Source: Pseudomonadota bacterium
GTDB taxonomy: Bacteria > Pseudomonadota > Gammaproteobacteria > Burkholderiales > Burkholderiaceae_C
DNA: 5,920 bases
Assembly: GCA_023394015.1 (NCBI GenBank)
Contig: JAEXBL010000028.1
Span: 1 to 5,920, forward strand
Direction of reading: 5' to 3'
Positions 1 through 5,920 of this stretch are shown piece after piece. The position numbers and the translations under genes are program-made. How positions within the stretch are numbered: position 1 is the first letter of the stretch; each line of letters starts with the position of its first letter. The notes beneath the pieces are model-generated. The model was not told the DNA's origin. It worked only from the letters and a program-made list of their open reading frames with translations, and did no database searches.

Positions 1-112
1 CTCCAAGATCAAGATCATTGCCCTCATGGTTCTCTGGAGCCAGGAAGCCGAGATCGACAATCTGGTCCTGGAAGAGCTGCTGGACGACGAAGGCGTGCGC
101 CGCCTCCATTGA
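1..112 (+). CDS. smg: Smg/DUF494 family protein, C-terminal end (partial)
   Basis: Only the last 36 codons and the TGA stop are present; the first whole codon begins at base 2. The visible peptide runs from [14 protein letters not shown] to the C-terminal [14 protein letters not shown]. This matches the end of the Smg (DUF494) family as I remember it: E. coli Smg has an LKWVILMVLF-like segment followed by an acidic EELL stretch, and it also ends in Leu-His. Smg is a small conserved proteobacterial protein of about 150 to 160 residues with no established biochemical role. It commonly lies beside dprA and topB. The upstream part, including the start, is outside the window. The identification rests on one short conserved tail, so it is likely but not certain. 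Confidence 0.8.
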   Translation, partial: SKIKIIALMVLWSQEAEIDNLVLEELLDDEGVRRLH

Positions 113-114
113 GC

Positions 115-126
115 GCGGCGCGCCGC
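115..126. repeat. 12-bp perfect GC palindrome after smg
   Basis: GCGGCGCGCCGC is a perfect 12-bp palindrome that begins two bases after the smg stop codon. It has no loop and lies in a very GC-rich stretch where short palindromes arise easily. No function can be assigned. It could add to a terminator-like structure together with the hairpin at 151-170. Confidence 0.3.
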
Positions 127-150
127 CGCCCCCGAATCTCCTTGCCGTCT

Positions 151-170
151 CCCGCGCGCAACCGCGCGGG
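151..170 (+). promoter_or_regulatory. 8-bp all-GC hairpin between smg and gluQRS
   Basis: CCCGCGCG (151-158) and CGCGCGGG (163-170) are perfect inverted repeats around a CAAC loop. The structure ends nine bases before the GTG start of gluQRS, where a ribosome binding site would be expected. No T-run follows it, so it is not a classic intrinsic terminator. It could end smg transcription weakly, protect the smg mRNA 3' end, or hinder ribosome access to gluQRS. The inverted repeat is seen directly; the role is inferred. Confidence 0.45.
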
Positions 171-179
171 CATTGCCCT

Positions 180-1055
180 GTGACCTACGTCGGCCGTTTC
201 GCCCCCAGCCCCAGCGGTCCGCTGCATGCGGGCTCGCTCGTGGCCGCGCTGGCCAGCTGGCTGGACGCGCGCGCCCATGGCGGCCGCTGGCTCCTGCGCA
301 TCGAAGACGTGGACACGCCGCGCACCGTGCCCGGCGCGGCCGAACGCATCATGGCGCAGCTGGAAGCGCTGGGCCTGTCCTGGGACGGCGAGGTCATGTG
401 GCAGTCCAGGCGCGGCGACGCCTACCAGGCCGCCTTCGACGCCCTGGCGGCGCGCGGCCTGATCTACGGCTGCGGCTGCACCCGCCGCGAAATCGCCGAT
501 TCCGCCCTGCGCGGCCAGACCCAGCCCGGCGCCGACGGCGAACGGCCCTACCCGGGCACCTGCCGCAACGGCCTGCCCGAAGGCCGCCAGGCCCGCGCCT
601 GGCGCGTAAGGCTGCCGGAAGGCGTGGAACGCTTCGAGGACCGCTGGCTGGGTCCGCAGGAACAGGACGTGGCCCGGGCCGTGGGAGACATGGCGCTGCG
701 GCGCGCGGACGGCCTGTGGGCCTATCAGCTGGCCGTGGTGGTGGACGATGCGGCGCAGGGCGTCACGGACGTGGTGCGCGGCGCGGACCTGCTCGGCTCC
801 ACGGCGCGCCAGCGCGTGCTCGGCCGCCTGTTGGGCCTGCCGCCGGTGCGCTACCTGCACGTGCCGCTGATCCTGGACGCCGGCAGCGGGCTCAAGCTGT
901 CCAAGCAGAATGGCGCCCCGCCCATCGATACCGGCGCGCCGCTGGAGGCGCTGAAGGGCGCCTGGACGGCGCTGGGCTTCGAGCCGTTCCCGGCAACCGA
1001 GCGCGACGCCTTCCTGCGCGTAGCCACCGCGCACTGGGCGCGGCGCTTTCCCTGA
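180..1055 (+). CDS. gluQRS: Glutamyl-Q tRNA(Asp) synthetase
   Basis: GluQRS is a 291-residue paralogue of the glutamyl-tRNA synthetase catalytic domain. It lacks the anticodon-binding domain and attaches glutamate to queuosine at position 34 of tRNA-Asp in the cytoplasm. The sequence shows the N-terminal [18 protein letters not shown] segment, with a HIGH-type signature at residues 16-19 (HAGS). It also shows RIEDVDTPR at 40-48, zinc-ligand-type residues Cys98, Cys100, Tyr124 and Cys128, and a KMSKS-type KLSKQ at 239-243. The chain ends soon afterwards, as expected for the short family. GTG at 180 is chosen because conservation begins there. The only upstream in-frame ATG (base 18) would add 54 residues that overlap smg and resemble no family sequence. 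No clear Shine-Dalgarno precedes the GTG, and a GC hairpin ends nine bases upstream. The linker between the Cys pair and the Tyr is longer than in E. coli YadB. The gene may be cotranscribed with smg. Confidence 0.95.
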   Translation: MTYVGRFAPSPSGPLHAGSLVAALASWLDARAHGGRWLLRIEDVDTPRTVPGAAERIMAQLEALGLSWDGEVMWQSRRGDAYQAAFDALAARGLIYGCGCTRREIADSALRGQTQPGADGERPYPGTCRNGLPEGRQARAWRVRLPEGVERFEDRWLGPQEQDVARAVGDMALRRADGLWAYQLAVVVDDAAQGVTDVVRGADLLGSTARQRVLGRLLGLPPVRYLHVPLILDAGSGLKLSKQNGAPPIDTGAPLEALKGAWTALGFEPFPATERDAFLRVATAHWARRFP

Positions 1056-1062
1056 CATCCCG

Positions 1063-1093
1063 GCAGCCGCTTCCTTCTTCTTATAGCGGCTGC
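1063..1093. terminator. Candidate bidirectional terminator hairpin at convergent gene ends
   Basis: GCAGCCGCT (1063-1071) and AGCGGCTGC (1085-1093) form a perfect 9-bp stem around a 13-base loop. It lies at the meeting point of gluQRS (ends 1055) and the opposing membrane protein gene, whose TAA stop (1081-1083) falls in the loop. A stem here could serve transcripts from both sides. Neither strand has a T-tract after the stem, so it departs from the standard intrinsic terminator and may instead act as a 3'-end stabilising stem or work with Rho. Confidence 0.5.
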
Positions 1094-3705
1094 AGATCCT
1101 CTCCGAGCATCCGCACCAGCAGCGCCTCGCCGTTGTCGGCCACCCGCAGCTCGCCATACCGGGCGACCTGATAGCGCGCGGCCTGCCCTTCGGGGAAGAA
1201 ATAGGCATTGGTCACGATACGCACGCCGTTGTTGCGCACGCGATAGCGCAACGGTACCTCGGCATCGGTGTGCGGATGCACGTCGGGCTGGATGCGCAGC
1301 GGCTGCGATACGCCGCGCTCGTCGCGCGCCAGCATGACGTAGCCGTCGGGCTCATAGCCGAGGATGGAGTCGTCTTCCCCGCGGTTCTCGCCGCCCAGGC
1401 GCAGCCGCGTGACCTCCCGGCTGGCGGCGAAGTTCAGCGCCATGTAGTCGCCCTGCATCAAGGACCGGGGATCCACCGGCGCCAGTTCCAGGATGACCAC
1501 CTTGCCGGAGGCCAGCAGCTTCTCGCGCTGCCAGATTCCGCCATTGGCCACCGCCAGCACCAGCGCCAGGCCGCCCAGGATGGCCAGGGTGCGCCAGCGC
1601 AGCACGCCCGACACCGGCGGCAGCGGCCCGCGCGCGGCGGGCGCCTGCGTGCGCATCAGCCTGGGCACCAGCCACACCAGGCCCCGCAGAAGGAAGAGCA
1701 GCACCGCGGCGCCGCTCAGCCACAGCGCCTTTTGCAGCAACGGCACGTCGAGCTGGTAGTAATAGACGCCCAGGTAGGCCAGCAGGCTCAGGACCCCGAA
1801 GATCGCCAGCCGCGGCTGGTTCAGCCCGAAGCCCAGCAACAGCCACGCCAGGGCGAAGCCCACGCCGGGGCTGGGCAGCCAGAACAGCGCCAGGACCAGC
1901 AACGCCAGCGGCACGCCCCAGGTCACGCCGGCCGTCAGCACGTGACGCCGAGGCCACAGCACCGCCAGGGCGGCCGCGGCGGGCAGCACGGCGCCTGCCG
2001 TCACCAGCACCGCGGTCCTCGGATTGAGCTGCCACATCGCCGGCAGTTGCAGCGCCGAAATCCCGCTGGCCAGCCACACCATGCCCTGGACCGACAGCAG
2101 GAAGGCCCAGGCCAGCGGCTGCAGCGCGTGGGCGCGCTTGCCGCCCAGGCGGCGGCCCAGGCTGAACAGGACCGCCGTGGCCCAGGCCCCGGTCACCGCG
2201 ATAGGCAGCCAGATGAAGGTGGCCTGCGCCACGTCGAAGTCCAGCCAGGCGTCCAGCAGGTCCTCGCGCATCAGCTCCGGCGCCACGCCGCGCCAGATCA
2301 GGCCGGCGGCCGCCGAGGCGATCAGCAACCCGCTCAGGAAACGCAGGATCGCGTCCGGCCCCAGCGCATAGACGGCGGCGGCCATCAGCAGCACGAACAG
2401 GCAGGCGTTGGTGAACGAGGTGGAACTGGACAGGCCGTAGATGATCAGGATCTGGCCGGTGAAGGCCATCGCCGTGCCGCACTGGCGCCAGAACGGCCCG
2501 GCGTCGCTGCGCAGCACCGCCACGCCCGCCGCGCACAGTACCAGCCCGGCCACCAGCGCGCCTTCTTCCGTCGTGACGACGCCGGAAAAGGCCACGAACA
2601 CCAGCAGCAGCAAGGTGGCCAGCCAGGCGCTCAGGCCCAGCAGGCACTGCACGTACCAGGGCGGATCGGCCTGCGGCGAGGCCGGCGCCAGTTGCGCCAC
2701 CGGCGCGCCGGCATCGGCCGGATCGACCGAGTTGCCCGCCGAGGCGGCGGCCGGTTCGGCATCCGCCGCGGCCACGGGAACCGCCGGTTCGGCGCCCAGG
2801 CGGCGCAGCCAGCGGGCGGCCCAGACGGCTTCGGCCATCAGCAGCGCGGCCAGCGGCAGGGCGGCCCAGACGCCGGGCTCGAGCCGCAGCAGCCATTCGC
2901 CCACCACCCGCAGCGAAACGCAGATCACGCCCGCCGCCAGCATGGCCAGGATGACCAGGTCGCGCCGGCCCCGCTGATAATAAAAGCCCAGGCCCAGCGT
3001 GACGGCCAGCCAGGCCACGCCGTTGGCGGTGCCCAGGCCGCGCAGGATGTAATCGCCGAACATCAGGGACACCACCAGGGCGCTGATGATGAATGCGGCC
3101 AGGATGCGCGGCCCGAAAAGGGTGCTGGCCCGCCAGCGGCGCGCGGCCATTTCCCAGGCCAGCAGCAGCACGAGATTCAGGGCCGCGATGATCAGGCTGG
3201 CGGCCCCCGGGCCGCCGAAGACCATCCACCAGTCGAAGGCGCGCTCGCCCAGCCACAAGGCCGTGGCCATGTTCAGCACCAGCACCCAAAGCAGCCAGAC
3301 GGCCTGGCTGGCCGCCGCCAGCGCCCAGGGCAGCAGCAGGGCCGCCCACCAGGCGAACAGTTCCCAGGTATCGGCCCCGGTCTGGTAAGTTTGGCCCAAT
3401 AGCGCGAGCAGGGCGCCGAGCAGGATGCCGGCCAGCGCCAGCAGGGCGCCGGGGATGCTGCGCCGCACGCCGGGGCTGGCCCGCAGGCGCAGCCCGGCCC
3501 ACGCGGCGGCCAGCGCGCAGACCGCCAGCAGCGCCTGTACGCCGGCGAAGCGCTGCACTTTGGTCATTTCCTGCCAGTTGGCGGCGACCCAGCAAACCGC
3601 GGCGCTGCCAAGCAGCAAAACGCCCAGCCACAGGGTGCTTCGCGCCAGGAATTGACGCCAAGCGTGCAGTTCGGATCCCGCTTGCCTTTCAGTGCCGACT
3701 TGCAT
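1081..3705 (-). CDS. Polytopic membrane protein with DUF2157, DUF4401 and GDYXXLXY regions
   Basis: This 874-residue protein has roughly twenty hydrophobic segments and belongs in the inner membrane. Three regions can be recognised. Residues about 14-300 resemble DUF2157, with an early hydrophobic helix followed by AANWQEM at 41-47. An Ala/Pro-rich hydrophilic linker covers about 304-348. Residues about 349-685 resemble DUF4401, opening with PWYVQCLLGLSAWLA and carrying about a dozen hydrophobic segments. A last membrane helix near 704-722 leads into a soluble C-terminal GDYXXLXY domain with GDYMALNF at 752-759 and FFPEGQAARYQVARYGELRV near 836-855. The motif ends in Phe rather than the name-giving Tyr. 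The family has no known function; it is often encoded as two neighbouring proteins. The ATG is supported by a GGAG sequence nine bases upstream. The gene is divergent from topB and convergent with gluQRS, so it is probably transcribed alone. Domain names are from memory of the families; the boundaries are approximate. Confidence 0.9.
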   Translation of the reverse strand: MQVGTERQAGSELHAWRQFLARSTLWLGVLLLGSAAVCWVAANWQEMTKVQRFAGVQALLAVCALAAAWAGLRLRASPGVRRSIPGALLALAGILLGALLALLGQTYQTGADTWELFAWWAALLLPWALAAASQAVWLLWVLVLNMATALWLGERAFDWWMVFGGPGAASLIIAALNLVLLLAWEMAARRWRASTLFGPRILAAFIISALVVSLMFGDYILRGLGTANGVAWLAVTLGLGFYYQRGRRDLVILAMLAAGVICVSLRVVGEWLLRLEPGVWAALPLAALLMAEAVWAARWLRRLGAEPAVPVAAADAEPAAASAGNSVDPADAGAPVAQLAPASPQADPPWYVQCLLGLSAWLATLLLLVFVAFSGVVTTEEGALVAGLVLCAAGVAVLRSDAGPFWRQCGTAMAFTGQILIIYGLSSSTSFTNACLFVLLMAAAVYALGPDAILRFLSGLLIASAAAGLIWRGVAPELMREDLLDAWLDFDVAQATFIWLPIAVTGAWATAVLFSLGRRLGGKRAHALQPLAWAFLLSVQGMVWLASGISALQLPAMWQLNPRTAVLVTAGAVLPAAAALAVLWPRRHVLTAGVTWGVPLALLVLALFWLPSPGVGFALAWLLLGFGLNQPRLAIFGVLSLLAYLGVYYYQLDVPLLQKALWLSGAAVLLFLLRGLVWLVPRLMRTQAPAARGPLPPVSGVLRWRTLAILGGLALVLAVANGGIWQREKLLASGKVVILELAPVDPRSLMQGDYMALNFAASREVTRLRLGGENRGEDDSILGYEPDGYVMLARDERGVSQPLRIQPDVHPHTDAEVPLRYRVRNNGVRIVTNAYFFPEGQAARYQVARYGELRVADNGEALLVRMLGEDLQPL
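2750..2793. repeat. Two 11-bp direct repeats in the linker of the membrane protein gene
   Basis: GCCGGTTCGGC occurs at 2750-2760 and again at 2783-2793. The 33-bp period keeps the frame, and on the - strand both copies encode Ala-Glu-Pro-Ala (residues 305-308 and 316-319) inside the hydrophilic linker. This looks like a small internal duplication in an unconstrained region, of the kind that varies in length between strains. Confidence 0.5.
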
Positions 3706-3729
3706 CTGGCGAATCTCCGATCTTATTAT
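3700..3729 (+). promoter_or_regulatory. Candidate sigma-70 type promoter for topB
   Basis: TATTAT (3724-3729) matches five of six bases of the -10 consensus, with TTGCAT (3700-3705) 18 bases upstream as a weak -35 (first three bases match). Transcription would start near 3737, giving a leader of about 31 bases before the topB ATG. The -35 overlaps the start codon of the opposing gene. The same AT-rich patch read on the - strand gives GATAAT (3730-3725), a possible -10 for the membrane protein gene, but I see no matching -35 for it. No other AT-rich stretch exists in the 62-bp gap. Confidence 0.4.
3715..3718 (-). promoter_or_regulatory. Shine-Dalgarno for the membrane protein gene
   Basis: Read on the - strand, the bases before the ATG are GGAG followed by nine bases. 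This is a good ribosome binding site and fixes the start at 3705 rather than at a later in-frame codon. Confidence 0.7.
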
Positions 3730-3741
3730 CCGCGCTACTAA

Positions 3742-3756
3742 GGCGGGACTACCGCC
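3742..3756 (+). promoter_or_regulatory. Small hairpin in the topB leader
   Basis: GGCGG (3742-3746) and CCGCC (3752-3756) can pair around a five-base GACTA loop, ending 11 bases before the topB ATG. The ribosome binding site that follows is weak (GGA at 3760-3762, five bases from the ATG). The stem could be a protein-binding site in the DNA or a modest leader structure. With only five base pairs in a GC-rich genome it may also be chance. Confidence 0.3.
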
Positions 3757-3767
3757 ACTGGATACAC

Positions 3768-5920
<2,153 letters not shown>

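Noticed and set aside
18..179. An upstream ATG that would extend GluQRS by 54 residues and overlap smg.
   Set aside because: The extension reads smg out of frame and then the GC-rich gap, and resembles no GluQRS N-terminus. Conserved sequence begins right at the GTG at 180.
352..1171. Alternative + strand frame through gluQRS that continues past its stop into the next gene.
   Set aside because: It is an Arg/Ala/Pro-rich shadow in a different frame from the recognised synthetase, with no motif of its own.
24..1208. A 394-codon open frame on the - strand opposite gluQRS and the end of the membrane protein gene.
   Set aside because: It crosses two recognisable genes and an intergenic region, has Arg/Ala/Gly-rich low-complexity composition, and no supporting motif.
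2697..2810. Dense GGC/GCC repeats in the linker-coding part of the membrane protein gene, considered as a possible regulatory or recombination element.
   Set aside because: The pattern follows from Ala/Pro/Glu codons in a GC-rich genome. Only the in-frame 11-bp pair stands out, and that is recorded separately.
1270..3402. A 710-codon open frame on the + strand lying opposite the membrane protein gene.
   Set aside because: Its product is almost all Gln, Arg, His, Gly and Ala with no domain or hydrophobic core. The - strand frame has clear membrane segments and family motifs. Long stop-free antisense frames are expected in GC-rich coding DNA.

Overview
The window looks like chromosomal DNA from a high-GC betaproteobacterium, most likely of the Alcaligenaceae (Bordetella/Achromobacter type). 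That placement rests on the strong GC bias at third codon positions, the Smg (DUF494) and TopB genes lying close together, and the character of the encoded proteins. It is an inference from reading the sequence, not from a database match. Nothing points to a mobile element, prophage, CRISPR array or RNA gene.

Layout from left to right: (1) the last 36 codons of an Smg/DUF494 gene on the + strand; (2) a 67-bp gap holding a perfect GC hairpin; (3) gluQRS on the + strand, coding for the enzyme that glutamylates queuosine in tRNA-Asp, with a GTG start; (4) a convergent junction of only 25 bp, with a 9-bp hairpin spanning the stop codon of the next gene; (5) a large polytopic membrane protein gene on the - strand that joins DUF2157, DUF4401 and GDYXXLXY regions in one 874-residue chain; (6) a 62-bp divergent intergenic region with the likely promoter signals; (7) topB on the + strand, DNA topoisomerase III, which runs off the right edge after 717 codons.

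The genes do not form one pathway. smg and topB are often neighbours in betaproteobacteria, usually next to dprA. Here gluQRS and the membrane protein gene sit between them. GluQRS acts in tRNA modification, TopB in decatenation and recombination-associated DNA topology, and the membrane protein has no known function. Coding density is very high and no gene-free stretch exceeds 70 bp.

I see no strong candidate for an undescribed multi-gene system. The most worthwhile leads are the three-part membrane protein, the two hairpins at gene boundaries, and the compact divergent control region ahead of topB.
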